Position numbers and translations under genes: made by a program
In this document: positions 1-5,596 of the stretch, piece by piece
How the letters are laid out: each line of letters starts with the position of its first letter
How positions within the stretch are numbered: position 1 is the first letter of the stretch
Assembly: GCA_022567775.1 (NCBI GenBank)
Contig: JADFGH010000010.1
Coordinates: forward strand, 1 to 14,630
DNA length: 14,630 nucleotides
Direction of reading: 5' to 3'
From: Pseudomonadota bacterium
GTDB lineage: Bacteria > Pseudomonadota > Gammaproteobacteria > Steroidobacterales > Woeseiaceae
The notes under the pieces: model-generated
What the model was told of the DNA's origin: nothing
What the model saw: only the letters and a program-made list of their open reading frames with translations
Databases searched by the model: none

Positions 1-174
1 GGTGTGAGTGTGCAAGATGTGGTCGGCGACGCGGTCTTCGAGGAGGAGCACGAAAGCATGGTGCTGGTGCGCGACATCGAGGTGTATTCGTTGTGCGAAC
101 ATCACATGCTTCCTTTCTTCGGCAGGGCGCATGTCGCTTACTATCCGGATGGTCGCATTCTCGGCCTGTCGGCG
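1..174 (+). pseudogene. folE: GTP cyclohydrolase I (FolE) internal fragment
   Basis: The frame starting at position 4 encodes a clear piece of GTP cyclohydrolase I, the enzyme that converts GTP to dihydroneopterin triphosphate at the start of folate and pterin synthesis. The diagnostic stretch is [12 protein letters not shown] (about 88-123), with the zinc-binding Cys and His of the family, followed by [15 protein letters not shown]. After GLS the family normally continues into a helix and the QVQERLT segment. Here the frame instead runs into unrelated protein sequence at about 175, so the C-terminal third is missing. The 5' end lies outside the window, so the GTG at position 4 is probably not the true start. 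The fragment cannot be a working enzyme by itself. Identification of the family is secure; status as a remnant is an inference from the missing C-terminus. Confidence 0.8.
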
Positions 175-252
175 AGGCTTTTCCGCATCTCGTTCACCGG
201 CGAACTCGGCTTTGAAGTCAACGTCCCCGCAGCCCGCGGCCTGGCGGTCTGT
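175..252 (+). pseudogene. Fragment of sarcosine oxidase alpha subunit / GcvT-like folate-binding domain
   Basis: Directly after the FolE piece, in the same frame, the translation reads [20 protein letters not shown]. This matches the aminomethyltransferase-like folate-binding domain of sarcosine oxidase alpha subunits (SoxA), with its SFTGELGxEVNVPA signature; related segments occur in GcvT. Similarity fades after RGLAV (about 250). Only about 25 residues of a protein normally near 1000 residues remain. The in-frame junction with folE at about 175 suggests a deletion that fused two formerly nearby genes, or an assembly join. Both parents belong to folate-linked one-carbon metabolism, which would fit an original neighbourhood. 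The assignment rests on recognising one motif and is less certain than the FolE call. Confidence 0.55.
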
Positions 253-984
253 CTAAGATCTCCGGCTAATAGCGTAGCGGTGAGTCTTGGCTCCGGCGAG
301 CGGTGCTGCCCAAGCATCCGTGCTCCTCATCGTTCGGCTATCCCAACCGACGGACGCCTGCTGGCCGATTACAGCACGCAGAAATTGTTTATGCAGGCGG
401 GCAAAGAGGCGCGGCCGGTTCATCAACCGCGAATACTGCAAAGGCTGGACGTTGTAGTCACGCATCACATCTTCAATCGGCAATTTGCTAATCTGCTGTT
501 CTACGTCCTGCATGCTGTGACGAATATTTGCAAGTTCGTCGTTAACACTCTCGTCAAATACGTCGGTATCGGCTGCAGTAACGTAGTCATAACCAGAATC
601 TGCAAACGTCTTCAGGTAGTAGTTCAGTAAGAGTTTCTCTCGCATCGCTGTTTCGCGATAAGCATGCATGATTGGTGCTTGCTTGATGACGAAATCATAA
701 GCTGCCCCATGGTGCTTTACCTCACGAGGGCATTGAATGGCAAAAACTATCGACCCCGCGGAAAGAAAGCAAAAGCCAAAGTAAAGCCAGTACAACCGGC
801 CTGGTAGCGTGACGTTGTCGCTCGAATCAAAAATCAGGTTGAAGTACTCGGCGAAATTCGCATTAAAGAGAATCACGTAGCCGAGGATCGGTACGACAAT
901 CGTGGACTGAACGAGCCGACTTCTGCCGAATACCCTCATCTGATCCCACGTTTCCCATGCGGGTTTGATTAACGGCTTCTTCAT
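253..984 (-). CDS. Membrane protein of unknown function
   Basis: This 243-aa protein of no recognised family starts at an ATG preceded by a good ribosome binding site (GGAG, 4 nt spacing). It has a basic N-terminus of about 25 residues, two predicted membrane helices (about 27-45 and 64-83), and a soluble charged C-terminal half. The CPREVKHHG stretch just after helix 2 probably lies at the inner membrane face. The segment around 130-165 is acidic and helical. The last roughly 30 residues (from GWDSRTMRS) have a different composition and run into the region of folE/soxA scar DNA, so the native C-terminus may have been lost and replaced by read-through. It is divergent from the lipoprotein at 1155. 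The gene itself looks real, given its start signal and hydrophobic pattern; its function is unknown. Confidence 0.6.
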   Translation of the reverse strand: MKKPLIKPAWETWDQMRVFGRSRLVQSTIVVPILGYVILFNANFAEYFNLIFDSSDNVTLPGRLYWLYFGFCFLSAGSIVFAIQCPREVKHHGAAYDFVIKQAPIMHAYRETAMREKLLLNYYLKTFADSGYDYVTAADTDVFDESVNDELANIRHSMQDVEQQISKLPIEDVMRDYNVQPLQYSRLMNRPRLFARLHKQFLRAVIGQQASVGWDSRTMRSTDAWAAPLAGAKTHRYAISRRS

Positions 985-1154
985 GCAACTCCGGATTATA
1001 GGCCATCCCTGGCCCTGAGTGATTAGTGATCGACCCTCTGAGGACTCACTGACAAAACTGACAGAACCCCGGCTTGTCTGATCGCCGGTCTATCTTTTGG
1101 ACTACACTTGAGAACACCTTACCGATTTTTGGACAGGTCAGTAGGAGCAATCAA
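985..1154. other. Divergent intergenic region with possible insertion-sequence end
   Basis: This spacer separates the divergent membrane protein and lipoprotein genes and should hold both promoters. It contains a small hairpin (CCGGC/GCCGG arms, about 1070-1089), the direct repeat CTGACA within 1047-1063, and two copies of TTTTGGAC (1095-1102 and 1126-1133). Read on the minus strand from 1143, the DNA begins TGACCTGTCC, a form reminiscent of the terminal sequence of some IS3-like elements. No transposase or partner inverted repeat is visible, so this is only a suggestion. A weak promoter candidate for the lipoprotein is TTGGAC at 1097-1102 with a poor -10 at 1120. Confidence 0.2.
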
Positions 1155-1919
1155 TTGAGAAAGTCCTACCACAACATCGCTATCCTAATTGGATTTTGTT
1201 TTTTCACGCTATCCGCCTGTGGTGGAGGTGGATCGTCGAACCCCGCTAATTTTTCAGCCCCGCCTCCGCCTACGAATGCTGGTGGCGTGTGGGAAGGATC
1301 AACATTTAACAACAACGCCGGGCTCACATTTCAGACTGTTGGTGTCGTAACTGAGAATAACGGCGAGGGCCGCTTTGTGAACGATCAGGGTGTTCAGTTC
1401 ATTCTGAGCGGGATCTCAGGCACTAACGGCAACTTCTCGGCCACAATTACGGCGATTGCGCCATTCGGTACGGTATTCATTGATGGCAGCAGCGTGACCA
1501 GCGGCACCATTACTGGCACGGTAGTTGAAAGAACAAGCCTCCAAGGAGACTGGACGCTCAATACCGGGGAAACCGGTACGATGACTATGAGTTATGACTC
1601 GATCTATGAGCGAGGGTCCAACCTGAGTCGCACTACCGGGATGTGGATAGACTCATTCGGCGTAGTCTATACCATCGAAGCAAATGGTGATTTCTTCGCA
1701 CAAGACGCATTCGGCTGTGTTTTCGACGGAAATGTCAGCATTCTTGACGCCTCGTTCAACGCCTATGGTCTGACAATGACTGTTTCTAATTGTCCAGGCG
1801 TGAATGGCAACTACAGCGGACTTGGGGTACTCGGCGACGACGTGGGAATGGATGATGCATTTGTTGTGCAGATGGACAGCAATAATTTCATTTTTACTGA
1901 CGTGCTCCTGAAGCTGTAA
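1155..1919 (+). CDS. Secreted lipoprotein of unknown function
   Basis: This 254-aa lipoprotein has a textbook type II signal peptide: a basic N-terminus (RKS), a hydrophobic core, and the lipobox LSAC with the lipidated Cys at residue 22. A GGGGSS linker and a proline run follow before the folded part. The start chosen is the TTG at 1155. It has the ribosome binding site GTAGGAG 7 nt upstream and puts the signal peptide at the very N-terminus; the longer frame from 1074 would bury it behind about 27 extra residues. The mature part is rich in Gly, Thr, Ser and Asn with alternating hydrophobic residues, which suggests beta structure. It contains two WxxS/WEGS-like starts (GGVWEGS and TGMWIDS) and two Cys in the C-terminal part that could form a disulfide. 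It probably sits in the outer or inner membrane facing the periplasm. The stop lies 1 nt from the end of a convergent small ORF. Confidence 0.8.
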   Translation: MRKSYHNIAILIGFCFFTLSACGGGGSSNPANFSAPPPPTNAGGVWEGSTFNNNAGLTFQTVGVVTENNGEGRFVNDQGVQFILSGISGTNGNFSATITAIAPFGTVFIDGSSVTSGTITGTVVERTSLQGDWTLNTGETGTMTMSYDSIYERGSNLSRTTGMWIDSFGVVYTIEANGDFFAQDAFGCVFDGNVSILDASFNAYGLTMTVSNCPGVNGNYSGLGVLGDDVGMDDAFVVQMDSNNFIFTDVLLKL

Positions 1920-1920
1920 C

Positions 1921-2076
1921 TCACGGAGCGCCGAACAACCGATCAATGTGTGTGATTATTGCCCAGGCCAACCACGCCATCAGATCATCAATTTTCTCCT
2001 TATCCCAAGCCTCCCAAACCTGATCAGCCAGTTCCTCATCAACCAGCAGGGCTTCGATGTAGATTTCGGTGAGCAT
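1921..2076 (-). CDS. Small acidic, Trp-rich protein, copy 1 of a repeated small ORF
   Basis: This ORF encodes 51 residues, starting MLTEIYIEALLVDEELADQ. It is acidic, helical in character and rich in Trp (VWEAWDKEKIDD, then WLAWAI). I infer it is real because a second diverged copy (2628-2756) keeps the same start and frame. In the shared block most of the seven differences are silent: only one amino acid changes, E14 to K. No convincing ribosome binding site precedes the ATG; an in-frame stop lies about 20 nt upstream, so a much longer N-terminus is excluded. It ends 1 nt from the convergent lipoprotein stop. The function is unknown. Small, acidic and duplicated proteins can be antitoxins, inhibitors or adaptor proteins, but nothing here shows which. 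Confidence 0.6.
   Translation of the reverse strand: MLTEIYIEALLVDEELADQVWEAWDKEKIDDLMAWLAWAIITHIDRLFGAP
1998..2076 (-). repeat. 79-bp dispersed direct repeat, copy 1
   Basis: These 79 bases match 2678-2756 at 72 of 79 positions and encode the N-terminal 26 residues of the small ORF. Weaker similarity continues about 45 bp upstream of the ATG (for example ATGGACTTATTGCTTGG against ATGGAATACTTTGCC), so the duplicated unit included the upstream region. The two copies are 680 bp apart in the same orientation. Confidence 0.85.
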
Positions 2077-2132
2077 GGCCCGAGGGTGGCTCGATCATGG
2101 ACTTATTGCTTGGCTAAGCGTACTGCGGTCGA

Positions 2133-2152
2133 TAGCGTGCATTTGCATGCTA
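2133..2152. repeat. Inverted repeat (short stem-loop)
   Basis: The arms TAGCGTGCA and TGCATGCTA pair over 9 positions with one G-T wobble and a TT loop. The hairpin lies just beyond the stop of the 117-aa gene (minus strand) and upstream of the 51-aa ORF. There is no T-run, so a Rho-independent terminator is not supported. It could be an RNA-stabilising hairpin or a protein-binding site. Confidence 0.4.
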
Positions 2153-2183
2153 TTCATGGCCCGGCTGCTCCAGGGATTTTTGA

Positions 2184-2537
2184 TCAGCCAATCTGCCGCC
2201 TAATTAGCACACCTTGTGCCACCAGAAACCCATAATCTATTGATTCAATCACCTCAGAACCATCCGTATATTCTTCGTTTCGATCTTTTTCTGGAATCAT
2301 GGCTTTCTCAAGACAAACCAAACTAAGCCTGAGCCACAGTGATGGCGATTGACTTTTTGAAAAAGCGTTAATCGACAAGTAGGCCAATGATTGAGCGAAT
2401 AAAGCTTTTTCCCACGTACCCATGGTGTCCTTCTTGAGTTCTAAGCACCCAAGAATCTCTTCGAGGATCTCGATTCGCAGATTTGCGTCTACTTTTCCTT
2501 CCGAAATCTTTTGAAAGAACTCACTAACACGAGCCAT
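2184..2537 (-). CDS. Hypothetical helical protein, 117 aa
   Basis: I do not recognise this family. The start chosen is the ATG at 2537, with GAGG 7 nt upstream; a GTG one codon earlier has poorer spacing. The protein appears soluble and almost entirely helical. It shows a leucine/isoleucine-rich amphipathic stretch (about 19-34, LRIEILEEILGCLEL), a central small-residue segment (about 47-60), and an acidic loop near 83-98. There is no signal peptide or membrane segment. The size and helical character resemble small repeat-type or immunity-like proteins, but no motif supports a specific assignment. It lies between the two copies of the small acidic ORF, all on the minus strand, and may travel with them. 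Its low GC matches the surrounding accessory region. Confidence 0.65.
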   Translation of the reverse strand: MARVSEFFQKISEGKVDANLRIEILEEILGCLELKKDTMGTWEKALFAQSLAYLSINAFSKSQSPSLWLRLSLVCLEKAMIPEKDRNEEYTDGSEVIESIDYGFLVAQGVLIRRQIG

Positions 2538-2627
2538 CACAAATCCTCAAATCGACTAATTACATTTTAAACTATTTGCGTACCAGCATCTGATACTCTT
2601 TTTGCAAATTCAAGAAGCTCGTACCGA

Positions 2628-2756
2628 TCAGAGAATAACAAATTCTATTTTCGTCGAGAGCACATTGTCCTTTGCTCCCTTATCCCAAGCCTCCCAGACC
2701 TGGTCAGCCAGTTCCTTATCAACTAATAGGGCCTCGATGTAGATTTCGGTGAGCAT
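2628..2756 (-). CDS. Small acidic protein, copy 2 of the repeated small ORF (possibly degenerate)
   Basis: This ORF encodes 42 residues. Residues 1-26 equal copy 1 (1921-2076) except for K14 in place of E14. The rest diverges strongly: copy 1 has a Trp-rich tail, while this copy reads GAKDNVLSTKIEFVIL and stops nine residues earlier. The shared N-terminal part has mostly silent differences, which suggests past selection on the protein. The diverged tail may be decay or a recombination endpoint. There is no clear ribosome binding site, and an in-frame stop lies about 21 nt upstream of the ATG. It could be a pseudogene, or a paralogue with a new C-terminus. The function is unknown. Confidence 0.45.
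   Translation of the reverse strand: MLTEIYIEALLVDKELADQVWEAWDKGAKDNVLSTKIEFVIL
2678..2756 (-). repeat. 79-bp dispersed direct repeat, copy 2
   Basis: This is the partner of 1998-2076, with seven substitutions and no gaps over 79 bases. The copy also keeps traces of the upstream region to about 2801. It lies at the promoter-proximal end of the minus-strand cluster. Confidence 0.85.
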
Positions 2757-2920
2757 CGCCAGAGGAGGGCCTGTTTATCGATGGAATACTTTGCCTAAAC
2801 GCGGGTGTTTTGTGCAGAAAATAGCAATTCACTAGAACAATGGCTGGCTCGGATTCGTTTTCCACACCGCTATCTTACATAACCTGTTACGCAGTCGAAC
2901 GACATCAGTGTGACGCAGCA

Positions 2921-3005
2921 AATTCAGGACACCCATCAATCAGCGCATGTCATTTCCGGTCCTTTCATATAGAAATCGCTTCGAATTTAATGGGTGTCCT
3001 GAATT
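2921..3005. repeat. REP-like inverted repeat
   Basis: AATTCAGGACACCCAT (2921-2936) is the exact reverse complement of ATGGGTGTCCTGAATT (2990-3005). With one mismatch the arms extend to about 19 bp, with a spacer of about 50 bp. The motif resembles the GGAATTCAGGACAC repeats I associate with IS200-like REP-associated tyrosine transposases in gammaproteobacteria. No transposase gene is present in this window. Confidence 0.7.
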
Positions 3006-3061
3006 CCCTGGTCCTTTCATACAGAAATCGCTTCGAATTTAATGGGTGTCCTGAATTCCCT
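2958..3061. repeat. 52-bp tandem duplication plus GAATTCCC motifs
   Basis: Two adjacent 52-bp units (2958-3009 and 3010-3061) differ at a single base (T or C in CATAYAG). Each unit ends in ATGGGTGTCCTGAATTCCCT, which is the right arm of the inverted repeat. Two further shortened copies of the motif, GAATTCCCT (3068-3076) and GAATTCCCC (3077-3085), follow. The last of these touches the stop codon of the membrane protein gene at 3086. The near-identity points to a recent duplication. Positions 2757-2920 hold only the upstream remnant of small-ORF copy 2 and no gene I can support. Confidence 0.9.
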
Positions 3062-3085
3062 GCTGCTGAATTCCCTGAATTCCCC

Positions 3086-3595
3086 TTATTCATTGATGGG
3101 TGATTCCTTCGGCCTATTGAGTACTAGGCGTACAAACAGCAGAGATGAAAGTACCAGCTGCCATATCAAGGCAGAGATAAAGGGAGCGGTTGGCGTGCCA
3201 GGGACGAAACCGATCAGATTCAGAAAAATCCAAATTATGAAGGTAGGGTTACCGACAAAAACCATAGCTATCATCCATCGCTTCAACTCAGATCGCTCTT
3301 TGTGTGTTAACCGACGCATCAACAGAAAAGTTACGGCGACGTTGGCTGCTAGAATCATCGCAAGCCAAAAACATGATATCTCCCAGACTTCGATATCAAG
3401 GGTGAAGCTCTGAACAATGGTCGGGATTAAGGAACCGAACGCAGCACTAAAAGCAAACAAGAGCATTGTGACGATTCTAAATTTGGCAATTGAATCCGAT
3501 TGACCGCTCCCTTGGCCCAGAGCGAGGACCAATCCAGAAAAGCCAGCAATAACGATCGCAAACTCGGTGATGGTGGCTGTGGCTGCTGGATCCAT
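3086..3595 (-). CDS. Conserved-type integral membrane protein, unknown function
   Basis: This is a 169-aa protein with about five predicted membrane helices (roughly 10-28, 41-61, 75-93, 108-130 and 138-158) joined by short loops. The basic loops RRLTHKERSELKR and RLVLNRPKE probably face the cytoplasm. The N-terminus MDPAATATITEFAIVIAGFSG resembles a group of small hypothetical membrane proteins I have seen in proteobacteria, but no function is known to me. The ATG at 3595 is preferred because it begins MDP. A GTG at 3607 would add SLR and is closer to a purine stretch (TTAGG), so the start is open. Its stop codon directly follows the repeat nest at 2921-3085, which may serve as its 3' RNA structure. 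Confidence 0.75.
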   Translation of the reverse strand: MDPAATATITEFAIVIAGFSGLVLALGQGSGQSDSIAKFRIVTMLLFAFSAAFGSLIPTIVQSFTLDIEVWEISCFWLAMILAANVAVTFLLMRRLTHKERSELKRWMIAMVFVGNPTFIIWIFLNLIGFVPGTPTAPFISALIWQLVLSSLLFVRLVLNRPKESPINE

Positions 3596-3607
3596 GCGGA
3601 GTGACAC

Positions 3608-3895
3608 CTAACAGGCAATGAACTGACAAGATTGCAGTATATCAATCCTCGAAAATAAACTGTTTTTGTGGAAAGGTCATATTGCGATAGCGGCTTATTG
3701 AAAAAATGGTCGAGAATGGTCGATTGCAAGAGCCGACGGAGAAACCTCGTCCGTCATCAGGAGTAGCGAATGACCGCTCTGGTCATCAGCGGACCTTCAG
3801 AACTCTACCATCATAACGGTCGCTATTGATCGCAAAGCGGTAATTGGTTTTGATTAAGCACGGCAGGTGAGTCAGATTGGATCTCGGCAATCAAG
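3608..3895. other. Intergenic region with short repeats, no gene
   Basis: No supported coding sequence lies here. It holds a direct repeat AATGGTCGA (3706 and 3715), a hairpin with perfect 6-bp arms GACGGA/TCCGTC (3735-3740 and 3750-3755), and two decayed imperfect hairpins built on CCGCT/AGCGG-type arms (about 3773-3795 and 3814-3841). It separates the promoter of the gene at 3595 from the end of the operon at 3896. The AT-rich part at 3628-3700 is the likely promoter zone for the downstream minus-strand gene, but I cannot assign boxes with confidence. Confidence 0.5.
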
Positions 3896-4933
3896 CTAGT
3901 TCTTCATCTGTGTGATCAGGTCGTCGCGGCCATGGCGCGCTGCCAGTTCATTTACGTCGTCCCTGTTCTCTGGCAGTGGCCGCCAGCGCGCATTTTCATG
4001 CAGGCAACGCGCAATCAGTTTCAATGCCTCGTCATCCTTTTTCCACTTTAGCAGAAGGGCCAGGTAATCCTGCGCAAAAAAGAGTGCCGGGTCTGCGGAT
4101 TCCCATTTCAGCATCTCGTGAAAAAACCACTGGTACGCTTCCTCGACGACTGCTTCGTTTTCCAGCCATTGCCGGATATGCGCGAACCCTCCCTGGCGAT
4201 TGCCGCGGCTGATGAAGCCATAGGCATGGTTGGCGACTTTCTGCCTTTCATGGTCGAGGTCCCGGGCAAGATCGTCGGTAGTGGGCTCAACCGGATCCGG
4301 GATATCCACCAGGACCGCCACTTTGTTCGCGTACAGCACCGCCCCGGTCATCGTAAAAAGCAAAACGATCTGGTAGCTCGTCGCCAGGTCGATCAGGAAC
4401 AGCGGCACACCGGCCATATACAGCCCGGCGAACACGCACGACATCGCGATGAGGACGACCGGTACGGCGAAATAAGCCGCACCACAGGCACGAACCATGC
4501 GCAATATCGCCGCCGGGTTGAGACTTTCGGCCGGCGAATGCGTGATGGCGAGGACTGCCATTGATGCAGGCACGATCACCATCAATGCAACACCAATCAG
4601 CATGACACCCAACAGCGATATAATGGGCACGAGCAGGATTCCTGCCCATATGGCAATAGCAATAAGAACAACAGGTGCCAGACTCCAGAAGTTGTCGGCC
4701 GGGTTAAACATTGCCATATCGGGTACAGGCGCTGACCTGTTGTTGGCTCGCGCCTCGAGCAGATACAGCAGGTAGCGAAGATAGGCCGGCATCAGGATGA
4801 TCATCAATACAATACCGAGCAACCCCGCGTTTTGCGCAAGCCCGAAGAGCAACCAGAAAAAAATCATCGCGAAAATAATCGCCATGTCCGTCAACGGGTA
4901 CAGCAGTTCCCGCCTGACCTCAGTCGCTATCAT
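3896..4933 (-). CDS. Multi-pass membrane protein with soluble helical C-terminal domain
   Basis: This is a 345-aa protein of no recognised family. The frame is open back to 5119, but that stretch overlaps yidD out of frame, so the start is placed at the ATG at 4933, with AGAAG 6 nt upstream; the ATG at 4939 is the alternative. Either way it overlaps the 3' end of yidD by 14-20 bp. About six membrane helices are predicted (roughly 16-33, 37-57, 83-103, 108-130, 151-173 and 176-205). A cytoplasmic domain of about 135 residues follows, helical and rich in Trp, Asp and Glu, with paired helices (about 260-312) suggestive of TPR-like folding. It is the last gene of the cysS-sufE-yidD run, so it is probably cotranslated with YidD. 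A role in membrane or envelope maintenance is only an inference from context. Confidence 0.75.
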   Translation of the reverse strand: MIATEVRRELLYPLTDMAIIFAMIFFWLLFGLAQNAGLLGIVLMIILMPAYLRYLLYLLEARANNRSAPVPDMAMFNPADNFWSLAPVVLIAIAIWAGILLVPIISLLGVMLIGVALMVIVPASMAVLAITHSPAESLNPAAILRMVRACGAAYFAVPVVLIAMSCVFAGLYMAGVPLFLIDLATSYQIVLLFTMTGAVLYANKVAVLVDIPDPVEPTTDDLARDLDHERQKVANHAYGFISRGNRQGGFAHIRQWLENEAVVEEAYQWFFHEMLKWESADPALFFAQDYLALLLKWKKDDEALKLIARCLHENARWRPLPENRDDVNELAARHGRDDLITQMKN

Positions 4934-5180
4934 CGGCATCTTCTTGGGACTCGGGAACAGGATCGTAGCCCGAGCCGCCCCAGGGATGGCAGCGGCCAAT
5001 TCGCCTGAGCACCAGCCAGCCACCTTTGAAGCCGCCGTAACGTCGCAATGCCTCCGCTGCATAGGCGGAGCAGGTCGGCTGAAAGCGGCAGTTTGTGCCG
5101 AGTAACGGCGAGATTGCATTTCGGTAAAGCCACACCAGGCCCAGCAACGGCTTTGCCAAAAGCTTGCCCAGGAATTTCAC
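4920..5180 (-). CDS. yidD: Membrane protein insertion efficiency factor YidD
   Basis: This 86-aa protein carries the hallmarks of YidD: an N-terminal amphipathic/hydrophobic stretch (about 8-27, [21 protein letters not shown]), then [15 protein letters not shown] (31-45), GGFKGGWL (49-56) and [14 protein letters not shown] (63-76). The conserved Cys residues at 31, 37 and 64 are present. YidD is a small inner-membrane-associated protein that assists YidC/Sec-dependent insertion of membrane proteins. The length is typical. Translation starts at a GTG whose last bases form the sufE stop (GTGA overlap), which indicates coupling. The usual place for yidD is between rnpA and yidC; here it lies behind cysS and sufE and in front of an unknown membrane protein. 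Confidence 0.93.
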   Translation of the reverse strand: MKFLGKLLAKPLLGLVWLYRNAISPLLGTNCRFQPTCSAYAAEALRRYGGFKGGWLVLRRIGRCHPWGGSGYDPVPESQEDADDSD

Positions 5181-5596
5181 GATCGCAGTGCATTGCGGGC
5201 AAACGTGCGGATTGCCTGCAACATCGATGACAGACCGTTGCTGCGGGTAGGACTCAAGTGCTGCTCCAGTTCGAGCGCAGCCACAAAATCAGCGGGTGTG
5301 TCGAGAATCTCCTGTGGCCGGCGGCCGCTGTAGATGCGCAACAGCAAGGCGATAAGGCCGGAGACGATCGCAGCATCGCTGATGGCACGAAACTTCAGCC
5401 TGTCGTCTTCCTTGCTGGCCACGAACCAGACCTGTGCCTGACATCCCTTGATCTTGTTCGCGTCGGTCATATCTGATTCGGGAAACTCCGGCAGGCGCCT
5501 GCCCAGATCGATAAGGTACTGATAGCGATCCATCCAGTTATCGAAGTAGCTGAACTCCTCGATCAGCTGCTGTTGCGCCTCGAGTACTTCGTTCAT
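5177..5596 (-). CDS. sufE: Cysteine desulfuration protein SufE
   Basis: This is a 139-aa SufE-family protein. SufE accepts persulfide sulfur from a cysteine desulfurase (SufS or CsdA type) and passes it to the Fe-S assembly scaffold in the cytoplasm. The sulfur-accepting Cys is residue 52 in [10 protein letters not shown]. The flanking family features are visible: an N-terminal helix, the [16 protein letters not shown] segment (21-36), and [17 protein letters not shown] in the second half. Length and layout are typical. The ATG shares one base with the cysS stop (TGATG), and the stop overlaps the yidD start, so all three are probably translated from one mRNA. No suf or isc partner genes are visible, so its desulfurase must be encoded elsewhere. 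Confidence 0.93.
   Translation of the reverse strand: MNEVLEAQQQLIEEFSYFDNWMDRYQYLIDLGRRLPEFPESDMTDANKIKGCQAQVWFVASKEDDRLKFRAISDAAIVSGLIALLLRIYSGRRPQEILDTPADFVAALELEQHLSPTRSNGLSSMLQAIRTFARNALRS

Noticed and set aside
1074..1154. Upstream TTG start for the lipoprotein at 1074
   Set aside because: It would place about 27 residues before a perfect type II signal peptide. The TTG at 1155 has a strong GTAGGAG site at 7 nt.
1653..1946. Minus-strand 97-codon ORF inside the lipoprotein gene
   Set aside because: It is antisense to a well-supported lipoprotein CDS and has no recognisable features.
1921..3085. Integron cassette array with attC sites
   Set aside because: Small unknown genes and repeats suggested it, but I could not find paired GTTRRRY/RYYYAAC core sites between the genes, and the lipoprotein is convergent with the small ORF.
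2840..3413. Plus-strand ORFs across the repeat nest (2840-3103 and 3042-3413)
   Set aside because: The first is a translation of the tandem repeat itself, and the second is antisense to the five-helix membrane protein. Neither has a start signal or family features.
4940..5119. N-terminal extension of the 345-aa membrane protein back to 5119
   Set aside because: The extra sixty residues overlap yidD in another frame, are compositionally odd, and have no ribosome binding site support. The hydrophobic start after 4933 is a better beginning.
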